A stretch of 64,000 nt of DNA from positions 18,298,692 through 18,362,691 of the forward strand of contig OY743179.1 in NCBI GenBank assembly GCA_963555705.1. The letters run 5' to 3'. The notes beneath the pieces were generated by a model. That model did not search any database and was not told where the DNA came from. It was given only the letters and a program-made list of their open reading frames with translations. Within the stretch, counting starts at the first letter, position 1. Each line of letters begins with the position of its first letter. Made by a program: the position numbers and the translations under genes. Shown piece by piece: positions 20,947-33,455 of the stretch. Source of the stretch: Ligustrum vulgare. Taxonomy: Eukaryota > Streptophyta > Magnoliopsida > Lamiales > Oleaceae.

Positions 20947-21162
20947 CTAGTAAACAAAGTCCTTATCACATAGTGCTTTCTCCTGATAAACCTGAATACA
21001 CCACACTTTCTTACTGATTTCTAGATCCCTCCCAGGATAAATATGCTTTATCCTGGAGTGCTGTTCGGCAAAGAAAAAGTTGTACCTGCTCATATTTTGC
21101 TCCGGACGTGCAGGATCCCATCTTTGCATTTCAGATTTCTTCCTCCTATTTCGAAGAAGCAC
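20947..21162 (-). pseudogene. HMG-box gene fragment (ARID-HMG / HMGB type)
   Basis: The minus-strand frame contains SRYNFFFAEQHSRIKHIYPG followed by RDLEIS and VYQEKALCDKD. These are the start and end of a plant HMG box of the ARID-HMG kind, a DNA-bending domain. The central segment with the conserved GELW-type helix is missing, replaced by a short junction, so the box cannot fold normally. There is no ARID domain, start codon or intron structure around it. It is probably a captured or retroposed fragment; no transposon ends were identified. Confidence 0.6.
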
Positions 21163-21568
21163 CCTAGTTTAGATCAATGAAGGGTTCATATTTTTAATTC
21201 CATCGATCACTCCAGACACTCTGATAAACGGCAACGGTGCTAAATGTAATGCAAGAATCAACAAAAAAAAATTATTTTTCCTATAATTACACGTGCTCCG
21301 TGACTTAAAATAGAAAATGAAGAAGGAAAATTTCATTCTCTTATGGCCGACAAAATTTATTTTTCCTACACAATTTCATTTGATATTAGTCCAATCCGTT
21401 GTAAGGATATTGAATCAAACTAAAATTTTCCATTTTCATGATAGTTGTTGAAACTAGAAAACAAAATTCTGGGTTGTATCTTTTCGAACCACTGTGCAAA
21501 CAACAAAAAGGAATCTCTACCCATATATTTCATTTCAAACTTCTCAATAGAAATTATATGTACTGTGT

Positions 21569-22283
21569 TAGAGACGTCAAGACGGACGGGTCGAGCAGAC
21601 CCGTGAAAACCGGTCTGAATTGACCCGGGACCGCGTGCCGACCCATGACCCGTACGGGCGGTTCACAGGTCAAGAATTTGTGAACCGCGAGTTTTGCGGG
21701 CCAAACCTTCGCGGTTAACCCTATGACCCGTAAAAAAAACTGTTTTTATTAAATATGGTAACATTGAAAATCTATTTTTTTCTAGAAACTCTAATAAACT
21801 TTTAAAGTAAAATCTTTTTTTTTTCCTCCTTAATAGCTAAAAAAATAATGTTTTTTGATAATAGTAATTAGAAATACATTTATCATTTAATTGTTATTTT
21901 TTTATATTTTATTTAAATTTGCAAATTTAGAAGTAATTCATATAACATAAACTATAATTTTAAATTCTATGTAAATATTTTATGGTATAAATATGAATTT
22001 ATCATTTTAATCATTTTGTATTTAGAAACTTGACAAAAAATTTGCTATAAATATGAAAAAATCTGTGTTTTTATTCATACGGGCCAAATCAGAACAAACC
22101 CGACCCGCATGGGCTCGACCCGGATGGACTAGCGGGCGTGCCTGGGTTGTAGTTAGCAATTTGCGGGCTGACCCGTAACTGGCCCGTAACCCGCAGAGGA
22201 CGGGCTTTTTTTTCAAGCGTGCCGTTACCGAACTTTTTATTGGCGGGTCGACCCGGCCGGGACCACCCGGATTGACACCTCTA
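21569..22283. mobile_element. hAT-type MITE with perfect 8-bp TSD
   Basis: It starts TAGAGACGTCAAGACGG and ends TTGACACCTCTA, flanked by TACTGTGT at 21,561-21,568 and 22,284-22,291. Subterminal GC-rich clusters of gacccg/cgggtc surround an AT-rich non-coding core. It belongs to the same superfamily as the 3122-3975 and 22,368-23,229 elements but has its own terminal sequence. Confidence 0.85.
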
Positions 22284-22367
22284 TACTGTGTAATAATCTG
22301 AAATCTCTTCTTACAATTACGATATAGTTCGCATAGAGTACTATGAAATTTATTTACTCCAACTAAT

Positions 22368-23229
22368 TAGAGGTGGGCGTGGGTTGGGTCGGGTCGATTT
22401 TTTGCCCTACCCGAACCCAACCCACTATGGTCGGGTTGATAAAAAATCAACCCAACTCAACCCAAACATGAATTCAAACCCAACCCAACCCAACCCAATC
22501 AAGTTTCGGTCGGGTTGGGTGGTTTGGACTTTGGTCCAATTAAATAAAATTTTTAAAAAATTAAAAAATTATGCCCATAAATCAACTATTAACTCAAATA
22601 AATTAGGGATAATTGTATAGATTACTTACTTTAGATAATAAAACTGATTTTTACTACCCAAATAAAAAATTTTGAAAAATACTTCATTGTTACTAAAAAA
22701 ATTTGAAAAGTATCATAGGTATCATACTGTGATACTAACATATTTGAGAAGTATCAAAAGTATCAGATTGTGATACTTCACGTGATTATGAAGTATTTTT
22801 CAGTTTTTATGATTTTATTATAAGTAATTTTCAATTTTTATAAAATTCAAGTAAATTTCAATTTGATCCCTAAAAGTAGTGTAATTATGTGAATAGCCCA
22901 ATAAATTATATACAATATAATAAGCTCAAATATAATAAATTGAATACTTTCTAATAAAGTTAAAATATGTTCAAATTATATTTTAGTTTCATCCTAATTA
23001 AAAATGAATTTAAGATTTTTGAAATTTAAATGATTTTATATTTTCAAAATTTTGATTGAGTTGGATTGGGTCGGGTTTGTCATCCAACCCACAACCCAAC
23101 CCAACCCAAACAAATTTTTTTTTTTATAACCCAACCCAACCTAATTTTCATCAAAACCCAACCCAACCCGACCGGGTTGGGTTGGATTGGACGGTTTTGA
23201 CGGGTTGGACGGGTTAATACCCACCCCTA
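22368..23229. mobile_element. hAT-type MITE with perfect 8-bp TSD
   Basis: It starts TAGAGGTGGGCG and ends CCCACCCCTA, flanked by CAACTAAT at 22,360-22,367 and 23,230-23,237. Both ends hold tandem cccaa/ttggg repeats in inverted arrangement. The core is AT-rich and non-coding. It lies only 84 bp from the previous MITE. Confidence 0.88.
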
Positions 23230-23237
23230 CAACTAAT

Positions 23238-25510
23238 CTTGAGGTACATGCACTTATCGACAATAATCTCCACAAAACGAAATACTAAAACCAGATGAAT
23301 CCCAATATACCATTGTAAGAGCTTTATTTTAGGTTAGTTTTTTCGTAGCCTAGAATAGTCAAAACGCATGAGAAGGAGACGAAGTCAAGTTTCAAGTCTT
23401 TCGAACCTCTATATGTGCCTCAATGAAATCTAGGCATAAAATGGTATTTTCTTATTTTAATATTCTATAACCGTTAAAATAATATAATACATGTCAAATA
23501 GCTATATCATAATATCTAGTTATTTAATAATTCCAATAAGGGGACAATTTTCAATTTTCTGAAAACTAGAAGTTGGTAACTGAAAGCACTGGACCTTTTG
23601 AGATTCTAAAATGCCTAATGTCTGGTGATGCGTCGAAGTCGAGAATCAAGAATCACAAATTTCAGCGTGTCAATGCGAAAAATAGTCGTCATAATGCGTT
23701 TCGTACTTTTAATAATATTTTAATTAATATTAAGACATTAAATAAATTTTTATATGAAAAATAGATTTTATTATATAAAAACTAAATACACAAATAATAT
23801 AAAATATATAAATAATTTTCTTTAATTTTAAAATTACTAACTCAAAAAATTAATGATTTATGTTGATAATTTTATTTAATTTTAAAATTACTAACTCAAA
23901 ATGTCAAAATATTTTAATCCTCATAAAATAAGAAAAATAATATTTAAATAATAGTTTAAAGAGAAAAGTCAAACAAATAATGATAAGTAAAAACAATTAG
24001 AAAGAAGAAGAAACAAAGCAATTTAAAAAGAAAACAAGAAAGAAGAAGCCTATGAGTTTCCATCCCACGTCGGATGTTGATGTGAGATGGGAACACATAT
24101 TACCCTTATAAAGGGGCTATTCAGTGGTAAACTGAATTAAGTTTGCAAAGGAATTGCATATATTTATATACATCCCTTGAGTATAGTTTTTTTTTTTTTT
24201 TAATTTAAATAGAACTAGTTCAATTGGTTTCTAATTGATAGGATTGAAAAAGTAACGATTTATTATTGGTTTTTGACCATTAATCACCGATTTTTTCTAT
24301 TTATGTTCAGTAAAAAATATTATTCCGCGCATATGGGTAATGCGAGACATATTTCTCAAGCATTGAGCTAATGCGAGTCTAGGTAGCGTTTATTCTCGCA
24401 TTTTAGAACACTAAGATAAATAGGCCTTAGAAATTATTCGCACTAATTTAGTTCCTAAGCCCCACATTAAACATTAGATGATAGATGACTCCAAAAATAT
24501 TATTAATTTTTTCTAAAAATTTTGAAAAAATTGTGCACATCTTTTAGCACCTATTCCCCTATTATGCCGTCAAAAGAGGAGTTGATCGCATTTTTTCATG
24601 CCTTGCCCATATGAGGGGTATTTAACGCCCTTTTAGAACATGCTTGAAAGACCACATTGGGAAGGATTAAGAGAGGTGATATCAGTGAATTCGAACAACC
24701 AAATCCATTTATAAACTATTTTTAAAATTTCTTATATCAAGATTGGATTTGGCAAGTCTCTATTACTATATCTAAAAGTACTACATCTAATTCTTTCAAC
24801 AAAATTAATTAGAAAGGTCAATAAATATTGGAATACATAGCTAGCACGAGGGCAAAGAATGGGAAGAGGTGAGGTGAGGGGTTAGTGTTCTTGGATAAAT
24901 ATGTTGGATCAATAGTCTCTCTAACCCGAAGGCCACTAGGGTTTTATATAATCCCATGCTGCTGCTGCACCTATTGTGCAATGTCAAAGCAATGTTGGTG
25001 CAGTAGCATATTTGGTAGGTTAAGGGGAATAATAATTTTCACATTAGAACAATTGATTTGAAAGAGGATTAGGTAACTTCAACCTTTTTTAAGCAAGCAA
25101 GAAAGAAATAAATATTAGTTGAGGTCTTCTAGCATATCAAATTAGTATGATCATACAGCGATTAACAGAAAGTTGAGCTGGTAAGTGGGCTTCTTCTATC
25201 ATATCAATCTAGAGTAATTAGACTATACACTAGTACTTCTTCATTTTCATATTGAGAAATATGTAATATTAATATTATTTGTAATGTTATATAATTTCAT
25301 TCCCCATTTTTAGAAAAATATAGAATTTCAAGAGAGAGAATGTATTTTTTTATTAATTTAATTTCTATTTTGTTCTCTTCTACATTTCGAGAACATATCT
25401 GATTTCGTTTGTCGAGATGAGATCTAGTTCGTCGTGAATATGAGAAAACAGACATCGATCCATCTACTTCGCCTCTACCGTCGCCACCAATGTAGAGCGG
25501 GAAATGATAT
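23238..25510. other. Intergenic sequence without supported gene
   Basis: No gene recognised. Around 24,060-24,160 a CCCACGTCGG word followed by GAGATGGGAAC and CCTTATAAAGGGG resembles TRIM/LTR sequence but lacks ends. The remainder is AT-rich. Confidence 0.3.
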
Positions 25511-25516
25511 GTGATA

Positions 25517-26020
25517 TGAAAGGTACAAGAAACTTCGCAATGGACAAGCAAAATAAAAGAGCAGAGGAAGACATCATTTCATCGCAAAGTTCTTCTGAAT
25601 CTCTTGTTTTCCAAGCAAATGAAGATATCAGATCCAGTTCAGGATCAAATTCAGAAGCCAGAGATCAGTGTGTAATTTAGGAAAAAAATCATGGCCCTCT
25701 AAATATTTTTGAACTGGCTGGAGCCTGGAAGAATGGCTATAGTACTAGAATATCAGCGTCAAGTGATGGGAAGTTCTTCTGCAAATGAGGAACTCTCTCA
25801 ATCAAAAAATCATGTGCAAAAATTGCAAAATCAAGGACTGGATGGAGGCATTAAAGCATATGCTAGTCCAATCACTTCCAATGTGCTACATCATCAGAGA
25901 CCGATCCCTTCGTCCACTAATTCCTGGTTGAGCATGACGACAGGCTTGGAAGAATGGGAATAAAATTTTCTCGCATCTCCAGGAAAGAAAGTATATCTCC
26001 ACGGGAATTGATATGCGCCT
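25517..26020 (+). pseudogene. Host gene fragment, possibly DEMETER/ROS1-type DNA glycosylase
   Basis: Coding-like sequence scattered over several frames. The stretches EEDIISSQSSSESLVFQANE, RSSSGSNSEARDQ, SPITSNVLHHQRP and NSWLSMT resemble, from memory, the weakly conserved region preceding the glycosylase domain in plant DEMETER-like demethylases. A TAG follows the first stretch, and at least two frameshifts are needed to link all parts. No glycosylase HhH or Fe-S motif is present. It is therefore a short dead fragment, perhaps carried by a transposon. The family assignment is uncertain; that it is a broken host coding region is more secure. Confidence 0.35.
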
Positions 26021-26119
26021 CTAGATCACAAATCAATTCCCAAATTAAAGGATAAGTTCATCTCTTGTGGGTGGAGTTAGCTGGGTTGAATGAAACTGTG
26101 ACGCCCCCAAAATCTCTCC

Positions 26120-26153
<34 letters not shown>

Positions 26154-26187
26154 AAATAACGTTACTGGTAACATGACATTGAACTAA

Positions 26188-26697
26188 GGGTCTCTTTGAT
26201 AACCTTAATTTTCCGTGGAAAAGAAAAAAAATTTCCAACTTTTCCACTTTATGCTGTTTGATTGCGAAAATTTTTCGCGGAAAATGTTTTCCGCGGACCC
26301 CACCCACGCGCCTCTTTTCCTTGTTTTGGTGGAAAATGTTTTCTTTGGGTTTTGGTGGTTTTTTGTTTTCCATGGTAGATGGAAAATTATTTTCGACACG
26401 TTTAATCAATTTTGTTATTGTTAATTGACTTATTTTCTTTCCAAAAAATAACATTATCATCATCAAGTACAAATATATTTAAAAAGTAAAAAAAAAATTT
26501 GATTAAAATAGCAAAAAATTACTTTATTTTCCATGAAAAATAATGTCAATCAAACAATAAATGTTGGAAAATTCCCTACTTTTTCCACCTAGAAAATTAA
26601 ACCAATCAAACACATTAACTTCTAATTCCCAGGAATTCAATTCCCTAAAATTCATTTTTTTTCCACCCAAATTCCACCCTCTTTATCAAACGCACCC
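26188..26697. mobile_element. Tourist/PIF-Harbinger-type MITE
   Basis: The termini GGGTCTCTTTGATAA and (reverse complement of the right end) GGGTGCGTTTGATAAA are inverted. The TSD is TAA at 26,185-26,187 and 26,698-26,700. A 3-bp TAA duplication and GGG termini fit PIF-Harbinger. The ORFs on both strands (26,152-26,472) come from inverted TTTTCC/GGAAAA words. A near copy sits at 29,764-30,291. Confidence 0.8.
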
Positions 26698-27053
26698 TAA
26701 GTTCTCAGTTTAGAAAGTTACTAGTATCATGTAGCTGAAAACATATTCATTTTCTTAAATTTTCAGATTTTAAAACTATGATTAATGTAGTATAAAGACC
26801 TTGTATAACATCATAAGATATTCATTCAAACATCACTTTACTTATCTTAAAAGATCTTACATATTATATAGGACTAAATTCCTCTCACGTTGTTATCCAT
26901 TCCATTAGATTAATTCATCAAAAACAAGAAGCCTGTATCCCTATCCCTTTGAATTTTCATCGCTCCTTTTGCAAAAGGTGGAGTGATCGACAAAATGGGA
27001 CATTTAACAAAAGACTACCCACTTGAAATACTTACATGGGATACAAAGGAATT
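26698..27053. other. Intergenic spacer
   Basis: Nothing recognised between the Harbinger-type MITE and the CACTA-like element. Confidence 0.4.
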
Positions 27054-30000
27054 TACATAAACAAAAATCAATTTGGACCTTTTACGGCGCGCGGCTATTG
27101 GACCTTTTACGGCGTGCAGCCGCACGCCGTAAAAGGTCATGCCGTAAATATTTACGGCGATGCACGCCATGAACACCGACATTTACGGCATGCATGATGC
27201 ACACCGTAAATAATACGACTTACATAAATGCACGCCATAAATGCCTTTTACAGCATACATCTCACACGCCATAAATGATGTTTTATTTAAAATATATATA
27301 TATATACACACCAACCAACATATCATAATTACAAAACAAAATTATAAACATTAATTCATAAAAAAACCTATTTTACACAATTTTGGTAAAAAAAGATATT
27401 TAATACAGTTTAATACACAATAACCAATTTGTAAATGTAACTCTACAACTTCATCTTCCAATTCAGGCCTTGTTTGAATAAAACCATGTCTTTCAACCTG
27501 AGCCTACAATACAAAGATATATTTAAAAAAAAAGATCAAAATCATTAATACAAGGTGCAATATAAGCACCTTGATCACAAGCTCAACCTATCAAAAACAT
27601 ATTCTATGAGTTTGGCCCTCTCTATCAACAATTGACAATAGCCTTCAATAATAGCAAACACATCCCAATATATTCTGCTCCTTGATCACTAGCTCAACCT
27701 ATCAAAAACCAGAAATAAAAAGGGATCATAAATATAGTGGTCACTAGAGTTTGTAATGTTTTATAAATAAATAAAAAAGGGCTAAGGATACTGATTTTGA
27801 ATCTTGAAGTTTTGAGAGTAAGCTATTAAACGGAGATGTAGAGGAGCATGCTTCAATTTTGAGAGAAAACTATTAAACTGAAAATCATTTTGAACATTAA
27901 GTTGCATAGTAATATGTTTGTCAGAATGTGCCAATATAAGGTCTTTTGATCTATATTTGCCACTTTAATAACGAATTAAATTATATAATTCAGATAACCA
28001 CATATAAACAAGGAAAAGAAAATTCTTATCAATTAATTGCATTGTTATGCTATTTATGCGATAGGAAACAAACAAGTAAAAGTGAACCAAAGAGAGTAAG
28101 TTTTTTTGTAATTACAACCTTAATAATCAAAAGGCCATCCACGGTAGCGTATTGAGCTAATTCCTACCTGTGTATGATATTATATTGTTGGACATTGACA
28201 CATTATCTTAAAGAAAACAAAGGTAACATGATAGAGATCAAATGGTCACCTTTAAAGTCAAACAAGAGAATACTATAAGAAAATGCAGTTCAAGACACTA
28301 TAGAATCTATTTCTTGAAATATTTGGGCATGATGCTATTTTCGGGACAATGATTTTATTGTAAATGTGTGACTGAAAATGAGTACGAGAATTAAATAATT
28401 TTTTAGTAAACATAAAAATATTTCACATGTCTGCCAAGACAGAACTCTCTTCTGTGAATATCGGAAATGCAAGCCATATTTATCCTTGAGACAAATGGTT
28501 TGGGATTTACAGTATTAAGTTTTGCACGCTGTAAGCTACTTTTATTTTCTTAAGAAAATATCCACATTCTACTAGAAATTGTGGGATATTAGTGGACTTG
28601 AAAATGTTAAATTATAATAGTATGATAGATGTTGTTGATGTTGATCAAGAAGTATCGACAACCATGAGTATTCAACAGAAAAGAAGTAACTAGACAATTC
28701 TGTTAGGTTCATAAGCTTCACTCAAACACACTTTATAAAATTTGGGGTCGGCTACATGAACCTTTTTTGCCATTCTATTCATTTCATTCTACTAGAAGAT
28801 CTAAAGCAACGAGATGCTTAGTAACCTTCCAATCTCATAATCACAAATAACAAACACAAATCTTCTCCTCTATCACGTCAATTTTCCATCCACCACCTCC
28901 AGGTTCCAACCATTCCAATCCTCTATTTCCACTACTAGCACTATCATTGAAACCATAAACCATCACCTAAGTCTTATTACACGGCCAAATTTTATTTTAA
29001 TATGTTTGATGGGAAGATGGAAAATCAGCCCGTATGATGTCCCCAACTCTATCCAAGGTTTATAATAATTCCGGTTCTAAAAAATTCCAACTTAGAGTTC
29101 ACACAGACACAATATCGAACACCTAATGTGCATGAGTTCAAAACTCAATTATCAATCAAAATTGTGTACCTCCTCCTCCCAAAATTACAACCACACAACA
29201 TGCAAATTAACAACAACGAGTCCCATAACACCATGTCACATTCGGCTAGTAAAACAAGGTTCAACACTCGAGCCACAAAATTTGAAGAGGCAGAAAGGGG
29301 AAGGTTACCTGCGACGTGCAATGGGTGAGTGCCAGCTGTGCGGGGTGGCTACAGTGATGGTGTGAGTTGCGGATTTGGTCAGTTCCGGCGTAGTCTCAGG
29401 CAAGAAAAAATAGGGTTGGCTTCGATGAACTTAAACAGGTCGTGAGGGGATGGGTTGCGTGTTGCTTGTTAGCTAGGTGGTCAGTGTGATGGCAAAGCTG
29501 ATTCGGTGAAGTGTAATACCTGTGGTGAAGAATCGATACTGAGGAGGGAGTCGGTTCTGCGAAGAGAATAGATTGGTAGGGAAGAGATCGGTAGGAATGA
29601 AAGTATATTTCTTGATATGGGTTGGGTGGCTGAAATGAGTCATTAGACTTGGGCTGAGTGAGTAGGGTCGCTGGTAGATCACGTATAAATGGTAGGTTTT
29701 ACCATAAAACTAAATAAATAAATAAACGGTAGGTTTTACGGCGTGCATTCGTAAATACTATAAGGGTTCGTTTGATTACACAAAATTTTCCATGGAAAAT
29801 GGAATATGTTTTTCAATTCCCACTTTTGGTTTGTTTGTTTGACAAAATTTTTCATGTAAAACTTTTTCCGCGGACCTCATTTTTTCTTCCATTTTCCTTG
29901 ATTTGGTGGAAAAGATTTTCTTTGGGTTTTGGTGGAAAAATATTTTTCATGATAGATGGAAAATGATTTTGGACACGTTTAATCAATTTTGTTATTGTTA

Positions 30001-30690
30001 ATTGACTTATTTTCTTTCCAAAAAATAACATTATTATCATCAAGTACAAATATATTTAAAAAGTAAAAAAAAAAAATTTGATTAAAATAGCAAAAAATTA
30101 CTTTATTTTCCATGGAAAATAATGTCAATCAAACAACAAAAGTTGGAAAATTCCCTACTTTTTCCACCTAGAAAATTAAACCAATCAAACACATTAAACT
30201 TCTAATTCCCAGTAATTCAATTATCTAGAATTCAATTCCCTGGAATTCATTTTCTTTCCACCCAAATCCACCCTCGCTATCAAACGGACCCATTTTAGGG
30301 TTATGCTACATGCACCCCAAGTGTAACCCCAATCTTGCCCCCTACTCACATGGGGGGCGGGACCCGCTCATCCACACTTGAAGTTCAAATAGAATTTTCC
30401 AATATTTTATGGCATGCAAAAATGCATGCCCTAAATACTATTGTGGAGACTTTTTACGACATGCAATACTGCACGTCGTAAGTACTGTTTATGACATTCA
30501 CATATGAACTCTGTAAATAATATAGAAAATATACTAATCATAACTTTTTATGGCGTGTGAGTTATGTACACCGTAAATTGTGACATTTTACGGCATGCTT
30601 TTTATGCACCACGTAAAAATTCAAATTTTACGGTATACCTTATATTCACGCCGTAAATGCATGTCGTAAAAGGTCACTTTTGTTGTAATC
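27054..30690. mobile_element. Non-autonomous CACTA-like element with palindromic subterminal repeats
   Basis: 27,080-27,275 and 30,400-30,680 carry many copies of TTTACGGCGTGC and its inverse GCACGCCGTAAA, flanking about 3.2 kb without transposase. The right edge read on the minus strand is GATTACAACAAAAGTGACC, close to the CACTACAACAAAA start of CACTA elements. The left edge is degenerate. Dense subterminal repeats in both orientations are typical binding sites for the CACTA TnpA-type protein. The interior has no recognised gene, and a Harbinger-type MITE is inserted near the right end. Confidence 0.55.
29764..30291. mobile_element. Second Harbinger-type MITE of the same family
   Basis: Termini GGGTTCGTTTGATTA and (reverse complement) GGGTCCGTTTGATAG. 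The interior is nearly collinear with 26,188-26,697, sharing for example AATCAATTTTGTTATTGTTA. It is inserted in the subterminal repeats of the CACTA-like element. TAA precedes it but the right flank reads ATT, so the TSD is not intact. Confidence 0.75.
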
Positions 30691-31278
30691 TTTATGAAAT
30701 AGAGTAAAGTACGTCGAGGCTCATAAGTGAATGGATCATAGACATGAATAGTTTTGTATACTTTTTCCTTAAGAAAGATCCCCGACCATGAGGGAAAGCA
30801 AACCCACACTTCTCTTTTAGTAATGATGTAATACTCGTTTATCTCATTTTCAATAGCTTCTTTGAGCTTTACCTCTTAACTTTAACATCATTTCATATAT
30901 AAGTCATGGAGCAACCATAAACTATGGAACTTAGTGAGTAAACATTAGCATAGAAATACATACCTATGAAGGAAGTTAATACACTTTTTCCTCTTAACTT
31001 TGACTTCTCTCTTTCAAAGAAGTAATAATTTGAACATTCAAATATAACAACTTAGCTTGCTAGTCAACTCAAGCAACTCAAAAGATCATGTTCAATTTAA
31101 TCGTGATAACAAAGTTCATGGAGATATAGTATCCATACAAGCATCATTTAATTATTCCCATACATTTGCTTCTTTTACTACTTTCTAACTTTAACATAAA
31201 TTCTCATATAGTACAAGAAATCATAATCACTTCATCATATCATTTGTAATCACTTCACATTACATTCTTCACATCTAA
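30691..31278. other. Intergenic spacer
   Basis: AT-rich; nothing recognised. Confidence 0.4.
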
Positions 31279-31287
31279 GATCATATA

Positions 31288-31858
31288 TGTTGGGTTTTGA
31301 CCTAAAAATATCTTGGATAATTGATTTTCTTGTTAAAGTGGTTAACTTGGAGACCAAATTAAAGATGAAAAGAAAAGGAAGATAATCTTTTGGTATGAAT
31401 TTCTTTCCTTATTCTGATTATTCTACTTCAACAAGGAAATATCTTGGGGCACAAGTAATACACATTTTTGGGTTATGTTTACCTATAAATATTTGTATTG
31501 AGGATCCAATTAATTGTACATTGATTAGAGAGTATTGTAAGGAAAAATATAGTCTAGTATCTTAGTTTTTCTTGGGTTCTTTGTGGGTTGTACAAAGAAG
31601 TAGAAATTGATAGATGTGGTAAAGCTTGGTTATTTTTCCTACAATACTTGGGGGGGTTTGGTGAGTGCAAATTCTATATAACTGTAACAATTTATTATAT
31701 AGTGAAAAGCTTTGGCGAGGGTCCGTGGACATAGACAAGTTGTCGAACCACGTAAATTTCTGTGTTCGTACTTATTTTCTGGTTTGCTTATTATTTCTTG
31801 AACATCAAAAATTCCTGTGGGGTTAATTAGAGAGGGAATTTGTGTGTAATTTCCAACA
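31288..31858 (+). mobile_element. Solo LTR, Copia-type
   Basis: A 571-bp sequence starting TGTTGGGTTTTGACC and ending TTTCCAACA. Inside are a TATA-like CCTATAAATATTTG (about 31,481) and, near the end, GGTCCGTGGACATAGACAAG followed by GAACCACGTAAATTTC, typical of the U5 region of plant Copia LTRs. No primer site follows and no polypurine tract precedes, so it is a solo LTR. GATCA occurs at 31,279-31,283 and 31,860-31,864 but is offset from the ends by four and one bases, so the TSD is unclear. Confidence 0.7.
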
Positions 31859-31864
31859 TGATCA

Positions 31865-33455
31865 AATAGCCATGATTTAGTAAATTAAACTACCATTCAA
31901 TGACATGAATGTAATGCATGAAATGAATGCATGAGAGTTAATGCTCCATTTATCTCATGCTTTCTTTCTTTCTTGAAAAGTGTCATTTATAAAATGATAT
32001 TTTTCCAATTTTCTCATGCTTACATTTCTTTTAATGTCTTTTACCTTTGGGCCCTTCCCATATTAAAGTTGTACACGCGCTCATCATAGTACTTTCTATA
32101 AGTACAAGGTCACCATAGAACGTCATTGAACGTCCACGTTTACGGAGACTCGATTTTCCTCTAAGCACTAGGCTCTTGAACACGTTTGCTCAAATGGGAT
32201 TAATTCCCGTGAGAGATCGGGATTAATTCCCGTGGGTATCTCTCTCACGTCGCATGTGAATTTGCTAAGAACTCACTTCCTCCATGTGGGTACTTTTTTA
32301 TCCCATGTGTACAACTCAATAGGGACATATTAATCCATTTCATGATCAAAACTTTTTAAACATCATTTATTCTTTATGTTTAAAGACCGTAAAGTACTTG
32401 AAAACAATAAGACTTGACATTAGACATCATTTATCATCATAAAAAAATCATGTACATGATCATTTCTTCACATTTAAAAATAACATACTTTGCTCTTTAA
32501 TGTGGAATGATCATGAATACTTGTGATGATGAGATGTAATGCTAACAACAATTATCAAGTGAAAAACCTCGTGTAGCTATTACTACAACAATCATATACT
32601 CATATTATCTCATCTTTATATAAACACATAAGCTCTCTAGTAATGTAGATCATATAAATAAAATTTCAGCTTTAGAATATATCGTGTAAGATGAATTTAT
32701 GAAATTTCCATCAAAAGTTGGACTTTAGGCATATATAAAGTTATATATACAAGAAGGAAACTCCAATAGATTTCTACGCCATGTAAATCACCTATTAACA
32801 TATTTTTTCTTCATGTATATAATACATAAAGCACAAGTTAGACTTTCAACACAGTTTGACATAAGTTTGATATCATATAACTTCAAACTTAAACTATCCC
32901 CAAAATAACATTTCATCTAAGTAATTCAAATAGATTTTTAATTCACATTTGATACATATTAGCGCTTTCAAATCATACAGATCGATCGTGAGACATAGCA
33001 TAACTAATGTCAAGATTTCGGCATGACATTCATCATCATTTAACCTCAAAACTTCATTAACAACTTCTTCTTTTGTTACTTTAAAAATTCAAATTTCTTA
33101 ACTTGATATAATCAACCTCAAAACTGAATTTTGATACATGCAACTTCATAGACATGGTTAAATCATAAAATAGAACGCAATCACATATTCAAATCCCATT
33201 TAGGTATTAAACCAACATCCCCAGGCAAAGTCAGATTCAAAACATGAATAACATAAAGTGGTAATTTAGGCTCCTTCAACATAAAAAACAGCAAGCTTAA
33301 TTTCAATAGATTCCGAAATTTACATTCTTAAATCAAAACTTGAAACTTGTAGACATAATGACAATCTTCCTAAAATATAAATACGCCTTAAAAGAATTAG
33401 ATTTCACATGAAAATGTAACTCCACAATCTAAAAATAACTTCAAAACATATCAAA
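31865..33455. other. AT-rich spacer; possible long-LTR remnant
   Basis: No gene recognised. At 32,198-32,240 GGGATTAATTCCCGTG is tandemly duplicated next to TATCTCTCTCACGTCGCATG. This looks like a promoter or LTR fragment, but its ends were not found. Confidence 0.3.

Noticed and set aside
24060..24170. CCCACGTCGG...CCTTATAAAGGGG as a second TRIM or solo LTR
   Set aside because: No TG/CA ends, partner LTR, primer site or TSD could be found.
26107..26155. TGTGACGCCCCCAAAATC as an LTR start
   Set aside because: It is followed by a TA microsatellite and a MITE; no LTR body or end was seen.
26152..26472. 106-codon minus-strand ORF
   Set aside because: Lies within the Harbinger-type MITE, with a matching ORF on the other strand caused by inverted words.
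28744..28765. GGGGTCGGCTACATGAACC, a word seen in dispersed plant repeats (SINE-like)
   Set aside because: No polymerase III A/B boxes, tail or TSD recognised around it.
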